From contig JAQGAU010000623.1 in assembly GCA_034698045.1 (NCBI GenBank), positions 1 through 25,566 on the forward strand: 25,566 nucleotides of DNA. The letters run 5' to 3'. Below, one piece after another: positions 1 to 8,564 of this stretch. A model generated the notes under the pieces. That model had not been told where the DNA came from. It did no database searches and saw only the letters and a program-made list of their open reading frames with translations. The DNA is from Paramacrobiotus richtersi (Eukaryota > Tardigrada > Eutardigrada > Parachela > Macrobiotidae). The position numbers and the translations under genes are program-made. How positions within the stretch are numbered: the first letter of the stretch is position 1; each line of letters begins with the position of its first letter.

Positions 1-3
1 CGC

Positions 4-55
4 GTGGAGATGACGGGCGCGTGGATGAGACGGGAAAGTGGAGATGACGGGCGCG
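4..55. repeat. GC-rich short direct repeat
   Basis: The 18-base unit GTGGAGATGACGGGCGCG occurs exactly at 4-21 and 38-55 (period 34), with a partial GTGGATGAGACGGG between the copies. It looks like the end of a minisatellite that continues left of the window. The rest of 1-340 shows no gene; it holds a C-run near 229-240 and AT-rich sequence downstream of the minus-strand gene. Confidence 0.7.
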
Positions 56-340
56 CGGAAGCGACGGCGCCATAGGCAAGTGGAAGCGAAAGGCGTGGCG
101 AAAACAGTTTCCCTCCAATGGGGGGTGAAGGCCGTAGTGTATGCTAGCTCTGTGATTGTACGTGGAAAAACATATGCATTTCATTTTACAAGTTAAGTTT
201 CATGTATTGGCAATGACGAGAGAACAGGCCCCCACCCCCCCAACGTAGTTGATTTTATTCCATGACATGATGACAAGTGCAAGTGAATTAATCACAAAAC
301 ATATTTTTCACATTCCGTTACATGATAACAAGTGGCATGA

Positions 341-346
341 TTTATT
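341..346 (-). terminator. Possible poly(A) signal of the ANP32-like gene
   Basis: On the minus strand this reads AATAAA, about 50 bases past the stop codon of the ANP32-like gene, a normal distance for a short 3' UTR. A second AATAAA lies further on, near 254-259. This is a motif match only. Confidence 0.4.
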
Positions 347-397
347 TGTAATGCTTTTTATACTATTCCGTAACATGGACAAAAACAACAGCACAAC

Positions 398-1464
398 CTA
401 ATCGATAGTGATGACTTCAATGTCATCATCATCGATAGTGATGACTTCGATGTCCTCGACGATGATGGAATCCCCGGAATCCGTTTCGTCGTCCAGGTCC
501 TCCGGCTCCTCGTCCATGGCCGAGTCCTCGGTGGACGAATCGGACGACTCATCCGAAGATGGCTCGTATCCGGACGACTCCTCTTCCAAAACCACATCCT
601 TGGCCTCCTGCATGATCGCTGAATAGTCCACCGTATCTAGGTAAGAAACAGTAAAATCAAAAAATGCAACAAATATTAATTATTACTGCAAAACAACAAT
701 TAATAAATCACTGATATGCTGGTAAAATTAGAGTGATTTTTATAAAAATAATTAGTAAAAAATAATACTCACCAATGCTGCCCAAAGTGACGCTGTGGCT
801 GGATCCAGTGGAATAGGAAACATCCATCCCCAAATGAACATCCAGAATCAGCTCCATCGGACGGCCAGGACGAAAGTATTCCACGGCCTGGCGCAGCCCC
901 TCTCGGTCGCCAGTGTCATCCGTATTGCGCAGGTCCAGGGCGGTGAGCTTCGGCAGAAAAAGCACTGGCAGGAGATCCTGGCGCCAAATCAGTTTGTTTC
1001 CCGCCAGCGACAGAGACTCCAGCGATTGGCAACCAAGGAGATGCTTTAAGTCTTTCCCTAGAATAATATTTTATTTGTATCATTTCATTTATTTACGATT
1101 TTTAGAAACAATTTAAGAATTGTTTAAATGCAGAATTATTTTCGTAATAAATAATTCTTTATTTTTTCAAAGTAAAAAATTACAATTTAAATCATAGCTA
1201 AATAAATAAGAATAAATTTAAAAATTAATTAACCGTTAACTCACCAGACAGGTTATTGTCCTCCAACTTGAGCGTCAGCAAGTTCTTTTTATACGGGAGA
1301 TTCTCCAGCGACGCCAACTTGCATCCGTTCGCGCTGATGTCAGTGACATCCTTGAACAAGTCCCATTTCGGCGATGGAAGGAAGGCAGGTAAGTCGCACC
1401 AGTCGAAATTCAGCATGGTAGCTCCGGTGTCGATGATGTCAAGGATTAAATCTTGATGAGACAT
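398..1464 (-). CDS. ANP32-like acidic leucine-rich nuclear phosphoprotein (three exons)
   Basis: The exons on the minus strand are 1464-1245, 1057-773 and 636-398, joined by introns of 187 and 136 bases. Donors are GTGAGT in both cases, acceptors end TTCTAG and ACCTAG, and both junctions are phase 1. The product is 247 residues. Residues 1-168 carry leucine-rich repeats of the ANP32 type: an N-terminal helix (HQDLILD), then LASLENLPYKKNLLTLKLEDNNLSG, broken here as LxxLENLP..LxxLxLxxN, then LLGCQSLESLSLAGNKL, and LPKLTALDLRN. The last exon is almost wholly acidic and Ser-rich (DESSDSSTEDSAMDEEPEDLDDE), as in ANP32 proteins, which act as nuclear histone chaperones and phosphatase regulators. 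ANP32 tails usually end in a basic nuclear signal; this one ends instead in two copies of DIEVITID. The ATG at 1464 starts the LRR cap. No breaks are seen, so it is likely functional. ANP32 is the best family match; another LRR protein with an acidic tail is the alternative. Confidence 0.82.
401..454 (-). repeat. 30-bp tandem repeat encoding twin SUMO-interaction-like motifs
   Basis: Two 24-base copies (401-424 and 431-454, 30 bases apart, one difference seen) encode the C-terminal IEVITIDDDDIEVITID of the ANP32-like protein. VITI followed by four Asp fits the hydrophobic core plus acidic flank of SUMO-interaction motifs. A third similar stretch, SIIVED, lies just before. The fit is a motif reading, not shown binding. 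Confidence 0.6.
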
Positions 1465-1571
1465 CGTAATGAGCAGGTAATGTTTTAGTGAAAAGTAGAA
1501 AAAGTAATGTTATGCCAATGTGGTGCAGAAAATTTGCAGACGAGTGACCAGCAGAACGAAAAAGTGCAAAT

Positions 1572-1978
1572 GAACTCTTCCACCAAAAGTGAAAGAGTTC
1601 AACAGAAAATTTTACCGAGCTGCACCAACCGTTGGTGTTGGTGCAGCCGATAAGGAACGAAAAATTCCTCTGCTTGTACTTTTTTGGCGGTCAGCGCGCT
1701 CTGGAGCATTGTGGCTCACTGAGCGCGCTGGCCAATTGTCTGGGATGTTGTACATCCCTTATCTGCTTTTGTTGTGCTGCCCGGTGTTGTGTTGGCCTGC
1801 AACGCTCTGTTGGCGCCATGAGTTGTGTTGCCCGGCAGTGTCTTGACCGGCAGTGTTTTGGTTGTGCTGCCCTACTTTTTTGACAATTTATTCGTCCGGT
1901 GGATTCAACATCCACCGGATCGTGATCATTATATGCCTGCTGATAACCACACTGAATCATCCTCTGGATGATTCAGTG
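1572..1978. repeat. Cluster of five hairpins in noncoding DNA
   Basis: Five inverted repeats follow one another: gaactctt 1572-1579 with 1593-1600; gctgcaccaac 1619-1629 with 1637-1647; cagcgcgctc 1692-1701 with 1721-1730, with an inner gagc/gctc stem; tccggtggat 1895-1904 with 1910-1919; and cactgaatcatcc 1950-1962 with 1966-1978 (loop of three). All stems listed are perfect. GT-rich repeats (TTGTGTTGCCCGGCAGTG and variants) fill 1770-1880. The stretch lies upstream of the ANP32-like start and shows no convincing coding potential. It could be a structured RNA, a nonautonomous element, or hairpin-rich filler. Confidence 0.6.
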
Positions 1979-3053
1979 GGGCCATGCAGCTACCGAATTA
2001 AATAGGTCACCGAACGCGCAACGGTCGCTGATAAGCTTCCGTGCTGTCGGCCAACAACATACAGTGGGGCGTCGGCTGGATATGTAGGGGCTGTAGAAAG
2101 GAACCTACTACTGGGAACAATTTTAGTTGGCCGTTTCCATAAATTCGTCCGTCTTGTTACTTAAATACGCCCTTTTCTGACTTCCGGTGCACAAAAACCA
2201 GGTTTGCATGCTTATGGAAAATAATTTCACCAAAAGCCCAACCAAAATTATAGGTGAAGTCATTTCAGATATTATACTGTTTTTGTCTGATTTTTTATTG
2301 ATAGTTTACTATTTTTTGATTATTTTTGAAAACCTTTGACCTTTCAGTCATCACAACTTTTTTTGCAGTTATTGTTATTTTTGAACAATAACTTCATTGT
2401 GTACTTCAGTCTTGTGCTAAATGAACTGATATACAGAGTTGGTAACAAACAATGCGCGCGCCGCTCTCTAGTACGTTTGCCATGATGTGTGGAAAGTGGT
2501 ACCACCTCTCATTAAGACAAATTTTGTGTACTTTAGAATATGAGTCACTTTTGTCCGACCATATATCATTGTTTACTTCTAACTAAATGAGTCACGCGTG
2601 TTCAATGTAATCATTATAAGCGCACCAGACAGAAGGAAAAGCGGTCAGCGTAGCTTTTGCATACTTTGGTATTAAAGTGAGCGCAGTTTTTTTTAAATTC
2701 TTTCGGGAATAATATATTCTATCGCTAATCGGCTATTAGAAACGGAGAAATTACATGAACTTGCCGAGGGTGGGTAAAAACCTGTAATGTGTGTTGTGGA
2801 CGAGAATTCGAACACGTATCCCTACAATCCAACGCCAACTGATCAAATAGATCCCTGCAGTGACCTTTGCAATTAGTTCAGAGCTTTTCATAGTGAATGG
2901 ATCTTTCCAGTCCGTGACAATATTAGCGACAAACTTACAGACCGTTTTGTATATATGCATCCCTGTATCTCGTATTGTGAATTGAACATGACCGAACCGG
3001 GATCTAATCCAGCGTATATCGAGACTATCGGAAGCAGCTGCCAATATTGCTAG
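1979..3053. other. Intergenic stretch, no supported gene
   Basis: There are no long open frames with family features. The reading frame of the downstream kinase can be followed upstream to about 2795 with a few stops (for example VRDNISDKLTDRFVYMHPC near 2920), so the decayed kinase gene may begin earlier than listed, but no family motif supports this. 2250-2400 is T-rich. Confidence 0.4.
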
Positions 3054-3380
3054 AACGGACTGATGGATTGCATCACAAAAGGTTCTTTTGGTGTCGTTTA
3101 TAGAGCTAGGATCATTAAATCTGGCAATTGTGTCGACAATGAAATTGTAGCCGTGAAGCGGGTTCGTTTGCGCAACATTTCTGACAAAGAAAGCTGGAAG
3201 ATGATCCGTTTAAGGTGGGAAAAGATGCTCAGTTTGAAGCACAACCACTTGCTTGCCTATTACAAAGCACTGGTCGCATTGGCCGTAGCGGCATGCATCC
3301 AAGAGTGTTTACATACTGACCATACATGCCGATTATCAGCGGATAAGCTATTGGGAAAGTTACGGGATACCGCTAAAGAG

Positions 3381-3385
3381 CTACA
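3381..3385. repeat. Left target-site duplication of palindromic element
   Basis: ctaca immediately before the element; the same five bases follow it at 4042-4046. Removing the element and one copy restores gagctacacgcatcgagg, which continues the kinase Glu-Leu-His. Confidence 0.65.
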
Positions 3386-4041
3386 CGATTGCATGATATA
3401 ACATTGCAGTACTTGTTTCAGATATTAGCAGCGCGTTTTCACTGTCACACAAGTCGACGATAACATCATGTAGGATCCGTACCGAGCGGGTACCGTTGCG
3501 ACACCCCATATATTCATGTTCGGGCGTGTTGACTTATACGTTGAGAGCGATTTCTGTAACTTGCTTACACTTTCATTAAAAGTGACACACTTTAGCTCAA
3601 AAGATAGAGAAAAAAATTTAGTTAGTGGTAGCAACTTATATTTAGAGTTATTGGTTCGAAATAGAAGAGTACTAGCCATTTTCAGTTAACATAGAAGCCT
3701 ATGAGACCGTTGCACAACGGTCTCGTAGACTTCTATGTTAACTAAGAACGAGCAGAACTCTTTTACTTTAAACCAGTTATGCAAAACGTTAGTCAGGACC
3801 ACAAACAAAATTTTTTTCTCTATCTTTTAAGCTAAAGTGTGTCACTTTTAATGAAAGTGTAAGCAAGTTACAGAAATCGCAATCAACGTATAAGTCAACA
3901 CGCCCGAACATGAATATATGGGGTGTCGCAACGGTACCCGCTCGGTACGGATCCTACATGATGTTATCGTCGACTTGTGTGACAGTGAAAACGCGCTGCT
4001 AATATCTGAAACAAGTACTGCAATGTTATATCATGCAATCG
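3386..4041. mobile_element. 656-bp palindromic (foldback/MITE-like) DNA element
   Basis: The two halves, 3386-3713 and 3714-4041, are reverse complements around a 2-base centre at 3713-3714. The element begins CGATTGCATGATATAACATT and ends with the complement. Over the outer ~220 bases I find only three mismatches (left positions 3545, 3546, 3598). A block of about 75 bases per arm (left 3611-3683) is strongly diverged, and the inner stem 3684-3712 is again nearly perfect. There is no coding capacity for a transposase, so it would move only with help in trans. The 5-bp duplication ctaca flanks it. Five-base duplications do not by themselves fix the superfamily, and the ends do not match a family I can name. 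It sits inside the kinase gene. Confidence 0.85.
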
Positions 4042-4046
4042 CTACA
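4042..4046. repeat. Right target-site duplication of palindromic element
   Basis: ctaca directly after the element end, matching 3381-3385. Confidence 0.65.
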
Positions 4047-4109
4047 CGCATCGAGGTCATCAAATGCCGGCAAGCCTGTGCATCAAGAGTGCTTTTGCTC
4101 GTTGCTTGA

Positions 4110-4817
4110 AGTGCGTTAAGCCTTCGTTCCCGACCGGACACCGTGAAATGGCAGTCACACTCTACGAAATCTGATTTGTTAATTGTTGTACGCATACATC
4201 TCGTGTGCATTTGTGATTTCAAAAAGGTCTTGAAGGTGCTTACTCTTACAATTATTAGCGGTGTTACGATGTATACACCATTGTACAACAATATATTATA
4301 AGTGCTCCAGTAGGTACGCGTAATATCAACTTCCAGTAACTCCGATTCAGCTAACGTTAGTCTTTGCATTATCACGTATGCACATATCTGAACAGAACCA
4401 AGGTGATCCGAGGTACAAGGGGTGCGCGCATCACCCGCGTGTTACTCTCGAATTGCGTCTGCTTACAAGCTACTACGTCTTTACCGCTTTTTTACAGTGC
4501 TGATAGGATCTTCTTTGTTCTACGAACGTGATCCGAACTTCGAGTAATAACAACCATTTCCAGTAGTGAAAAACAATAGAAACTGACAAAACCAAGACAT
4601 CAGTTACATTTTTTTACTCATCTCTAGACTGTATAGCGTTGGCTAGCTGGTCGTGGGGGTCCAGGAAGGTACAGGCTTCGATGTATAAGTGGTCAGGCGA
4701 CGGAAATGTGTTCTGTCTCCGGGTTTGATAAAAGTCCTCGGCAACATGAACAAAGAAGTATATGTACTCACATGGCATTGTCGACCGAAGCGAAGCGAAG
4801 GTCCTCTATATTCAGTG
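4110..4817. other. No supported gene
   Basis: Short open frames only, with no family motifs. A short CGAAG run (cgaagcgaagcgaagg) lies at about 4786-4801. Confidence 0.4.
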
Positions 4818-4981
4818 AAAATGGACATTTTGTCTGTCCCGTCGGTCACGGTAATAAATAAAATATTAAATATTTAATAATAAAGAAATAAATGAATAAA
4901 CAATATAAACACAAAAAATAGGGGGCGCGTACTCTATTTTCTACAAAACTGGATATTTTGTCCGTCCTGTCGGTCACGGTA
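4818..4981. repeat. Diverged direct repeats around an AT-rich block
   Basis: A block of about 36 bases at 4818-4853 (…GGACATTTTGTCTGTCCCGT…) recurs at 4945-4981 (…GGATATTTTGTCCGTCCTGT…); both end CGGTCACGGTA. They flank an almost pure A/T stretch at about 4854-4919, which is followed by GGGGGCGCG. They could be ends of a small element or a local duplication; no terminal inverted repeats were seen. Confidence 0.55.
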
Positions 4982-5194
4982 CCGGAAGTGATGCGCAACA
5001 AAAACATTTCTTAATAAGTTTACTGGGCTAGCTGGTGAGCCAACCTTGCCTTTCGCGGTACTCCAAGCGATTAAAAGCAAAAGGGCAACTGTATAGAGAA
5101 AGACATTGCTGCTAGAATAAGCCTGACCTTCTGGTTTAATGTCGTGGGTTGCTTTATTCATGACTTAAAGATGTATTCAACAATATATGCCAAA

Positions 5195-5920
5195 TCAAAT
5201 AAAAAAGTTATCCCAATTGGCCCGTGAAGGAACAGTTGCTAAAATCAACTGAGAATTACCACGCATTATCTCAATGCTTAAACGCTGAAACATAAAACAA
5301 GTCGACCTCCCTTCCCCAGTCCTAAAAAACAACTTTTTACCGATCTCTTTAAGCAAAACAAGTGCCTCTTCACACCAAACGCCAAAGGTTTCGCAAGCTA
5401 AAGGAACAAAAACACAGCGTTCCAGAATAGAATTATAATGGTTCTTCTTTTCTTCACATGCTTTCTCTGCCGCGGCTCCAGCACATTTGGAAGTAGCTCC
5501 AACATAGGTGTCACACATCGTATCGCGAACCGTGACGTCCCAAACGAGCGGTAAGCCACGAAACCATTTCATGCGCGTTGCGCCATCAGGCCGCTTTCCA
5601 TCTTCGCGTACAAAACCAGCTGGCTCCGCGTATGCTTCAATGCCCGCATTACACAAAGAACGCAGTATTACATCGTTGACGCTATTATGGCGCTCTTTCC
5701 ACAGTCCAGCGGATTTCCTGCATGACAGGCCGTGGAGTCCATCCTCAGCAACATTCTTCGTGCAGTTAGTGCACACATGTGGTTCAACCAGTTTAGCGCC
5801 AAGCCACATACCAACAGACAGCCGAAAAGTTTGATCGTCCAGCCAGTTTCCAAACGCCTTCGATGGCAGCGCATTCAGCCAAATTATATGAGCGCATTCA
5901 GCATTCAGCCCTTCAGCCAT
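5195..5920 (-). mobile_element. LINE 3' fragment, restriction-like endonuclease type (family A, copy 1)
   Basis: An uninterrupted 241-codon frame that is the C-terminal part of a LINE pol protein. In order it shows the ALPSKAFGNWLDD region (17-29), a zinc knuckle C50-x2-C53-x9-H63-x3-C67, a short RHN motif (77-79), and the restriction-like endonuclease core KRPDG (109-113) followed by WDVTV (127-131), then a helical tail with SILERC, FGVWCEEA and FQRLSIEIMRGN. R2/NeSL-type LINEs carry a knuckle plus such an endonuclease after the reverse transcriptase; placing this copy in that group is inference, and the clade is not assigned. Reverse transcriptase is absent, so it is a 5'-truncated copy, but the surviving part is open throughout and so may be young. 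The first ATG is probably incidental. Confidence 0.75.
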
Positions 5921-5982
5921 TTTTGGTTATCTATAGCGAAATAGTCCATGACGGAGACTGCAAAAGGTGTATCTTGCGCCAG

Positions 5983-6020
5983 TGCACTACGCTTTCAACG
6001 CGTGATAAAAGCGTAGTGCA
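5983..6020. repeat. 13-bp perfect hairpin
   Basis: tgcactacgcttt (5983-5995) pairs with aaagcgtagtgca (6008-6020) around a 12-base loop, about 60 bases beyond the 5' end of the truncated LINE copy. Confidence 0.7.
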
Positions 6021-8062
6021 TGGGCTATGATTTCAGAAGGTGACAGTTCTAGAACTATTTTAGAGGGACTTTCGAAGCTATTTTTTTCTAAAATATTTAG
6101 ATCACTTCGATTGGTAGATTCAGAAATTTTAGAACTCGGTCTCTAAAAATTTTAGAGCCAAATTTCAGGAGGTTCGTACGCGAGTATTATAAAAGGTCAA
6201 TATTTTTATAAAATTTTTATGCCTGTTAAAGATGACACTACCGGTGCAGACAGATTACGGGCAGATCGGAGACACTACTTCAATGACAATTATTATCACA
6301 ACCCGATACGTTTTTGGTCTCATGGAAATCCTGTACGGACGAATGAATTAAAAGTCTGAGCAAACGAAACTTTTAAACAGAGCCACATTCGGCTAATCTT
6401 GCAGTCTTGATCCTTTCATAATTATTAGTAAAACAGCAGAGGGATGTGCCTGTTAATTAATTCAAAAGGGGTGATTATAGTGGAATTATGGAACTGAACC
6501 CGGGAAGCTCATTCCTTACTTAAGTTTCTTTAATGCGTCTTGGACTGTTAGAGGGTCGGTTTCGACGTTGTCCAGCGATATAAAGGAAAACCGAAGATAC
6601 ACTTTGCAGCAGATATAATTTCCGCCTGAGCGTTGTTGCCGATGCCGCTAGAATGCGTATCGTGTTTCAAATAAGTGGCGCGGTAGCATTAGTGTTACCT
6701 GGATTTCCGGACAGAACTTCTGGTGGTCCGTGACGGAAATCGAGACAAACAAAAGAAGAACCCGGGATTTCACTGAATCTATGTAATGAAAGTTTGTAAA
6801 CTGAGATCAGGACAGTATTTTAAGAAAAGCATTCGGCAGCATTGCAGTTAATGCGTAAAAAGTGCATATGAGCAAGTCTTGATGGTATTAAGAAAAGAGT
6901 CGTTTTCGATTATGTTCTTTAAGTTGACTCTGCTGTGGACTAGCGTGCCTGTACATGCAATAAACGTTGACCGTAATTTGTTCGAGTTGCACTTTATATA
7001 CCACCGGACATTATAACCCAGTGCAAATTGCAGAACAAATGCGCTGCGCTACCTACATAAACCAAATTCTGGTCCGTCTCATAATTTGATATCTTGTCTT
7101 GCTCGGGAAACCACGTTCCATACATAACTTCCGTGATTTTTGTAAACACTGCTCCCACTACAGCACAAACATAGCGCAGTTTTGGATGAAGTAAAAATGG
7201 TCTGCCGAGGCGACACATTGCGCAGGCGTCTAGTTTAGAGGTTTGTGAATCCATCAAATGCGAAAAGTCAGAATGTCTGGCATCCTTATACTGGACAGTC
7301 GACCATGGATTTCGTTTCGGATAGTACATTTCCAGTGCCCATTCGGACTTGTACGGTGCTGCCCGGAGATGATTGGTAGGTACTAAATAACGGTATTATG
7401 AATCTCGGTCGCCATAGCGAAATGTCCCTCCACGAACGTAGATAAGCCCTTTCAGCGCAAACACGCCCGGAACATTCTTGGTGTAACAAATTAAGGTCGG
7501 TTAGTCTCGTCATTAATGAGCAGCTAATTGGATGTGATTTAAATTTTCGCTTTTCCTTGCTGGAATGTGTTGAAAATAATTGCTTTCCTGTTTTCAATAT
7601 CGTTGACGTGACCGCGAAGTCGTTAACTGCCTTGCTAAAATAGTGTCACGCTTTTCCGACGCTTTGGTATGTAGGTCGGGCTGGAGTGAGTTGCTTCGTA
7701 AATTTAAAAAAGCTGCCGCTTAAAAAACGCCGTAACTAAGTTAATATATCTGTACGCTTCATAAACACATGACGCCATCTATAAACACAGCAAGCCGTAC
7801 AACTCCGTGATAAAGACATGATATCGTATACATACAGTATGTGTACGTTTTTTCATCGACTCGGATATTAACGCTCTTTTATGTAATGCGCATTAAGCAA
7901 TATGCAGCGCATTTTATAGGTTTCAATCATAAAAAGACAATGATTCCAGGTAGACCCGTATACGCTGCGTTTAGCCATGGTTTCCTAAAAGCCGACCAGT
8001 GCAGTCAGTCCATCAGGCTTGGCAGTCCGGTTCATTGATCGGACAATTGCCACGCTCATGGG
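6021..8062. other. Long stretch without a supported gene
   Basis: 6040-6190 repeats short TTTTAGAG/CTAAAA words in both orientations. Minus-strand open frames near 6994-7600 overlap in two frames and carry no firm domain signature. The rest shows nothing I can name. Confidence 0.4.
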
Positions 8063-8233
8063 CTGCGAAAATTATGCGCCGTAAGCGGGCTGGCAATAAC
8101 CACAAATTCGACGAAATCGTGTTTCCGTGCTGGGATGGCGACTGATGTATTTGCTACCCGTTCGTTAGCACTTGGGCCAACTGTGCACTTGTACGTTGAA
8201 TGCTATGAAGACGTACTCGAACGGATCATGTAG
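8063..8233 (+). pseudogene. Possible receptor ligand-binding (ANF-type) domain remnant
   Basis: A 56-codon open stretch reads LCAVSGLAITTNSTK … DVFATRSLALGPTVHLYVECYEDVLERIM. Its layout, a Cys-containing block with small residues, then F-A-T-R, then a helix of about 20 residues, resembles the middle of receptor guanylyl cyclase ligand-binding domains (FPT-x-TR followed by a helix before a conserved Trp). The next codons are a stop followed by LTWIDWN in the same frame. This is a resemblance by eye and could be chance. Confidence 0.25.
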
Positions 8234-8564
8234 TTGACTTGGATCGACTGGAATCAGACAGAACAATAAAGCCGATGCTGCAACCGGCTGTCGACCAGCG
8301 GTATGCAGAGTGCTGTACTTCTATCCGCTTCTTGATAAGATTTTTCCTTCGCTGAATTTGTGGCACATGGCAGTTGACTGTTGAGTGATTTCTGCAGTCA
8401 CTTTTTTCATTTTCAATGAGCAGAATATTTTAATCTTCCTGACCGGGCATCTATCCTAATCAGGATTGTTCAACGTTTAATCAGAACTTGGCGATTGTTC
8501 TGTACCAGTGGAGACGTATTAAACTGTCAATTTTCCAAGATTTGATCGGGAAATTATCACGAAA

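Larger units (their letters stand above)
3054..4109 (+). pseudogene. Protein kinase pseudogene, split by a palindromic transposon
   Basis: An open stretch after a possible acceptor (TTGCTAG at 3053) encodes the start of a kinase domain. It has a glycine-rich loop KGSFGVVYRA, the subdomain II lysine in IVAVKRV, a subdomain III/IV helix and strand ending KMLSLKHNHLLAYYKALV, then a helix D/E-like RLSADKLLGKLRDTAKELH. At ELH the frame is cut by the 656-bp palindrome at 3386-4041. After it, in another frame, comes RIEVIKCRQACASRVLLLV, which may be a worn HRDIKC-type catalytic loop followed by the next strands. The lysine and loop mark it as derived from an active Ser/Thr-type kinase, MAP3K-like by eye, not from a receptor cyclase kinase-homology domain. 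The frame change beyond the insertion and the loss of everything after the catalytic loop make it non-functional. Confidence 0.65.

Noticed and set aside
1770-1880. Plus-strand Cys-rich open frame
   Set aside because: Produced by a GT-rich low-complexity stretch between hairpins; no splice sites or homology.
3054-3380. Kinase fragment as another receptor cyclase kinase-homology domain
   Set aside because: It has an active-type glycine loop and VAVK lysine and no receptor cyclase linker features.
3425-4375. Open frames within and across the palindrome arms
   Set aside because: They mirror each other because the arms are inverted copies; no family motif, and they start or end in the arms.
5195-5890. 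7-base repeat atttggc at both ends of LINE copy 1 as a target duplication
   Set aside because: The left copy lies within conserved coding sequence (the Trp of IWLNALPS) and seven bases is too short to be convincing.
6994-7597. Minus-strand frames ending in WVIMSGG, like a receptor ligand-binding motif
   Set aside because: Only one short resemblance; the rest has no matching pattern and the two frames overlap out of phase.
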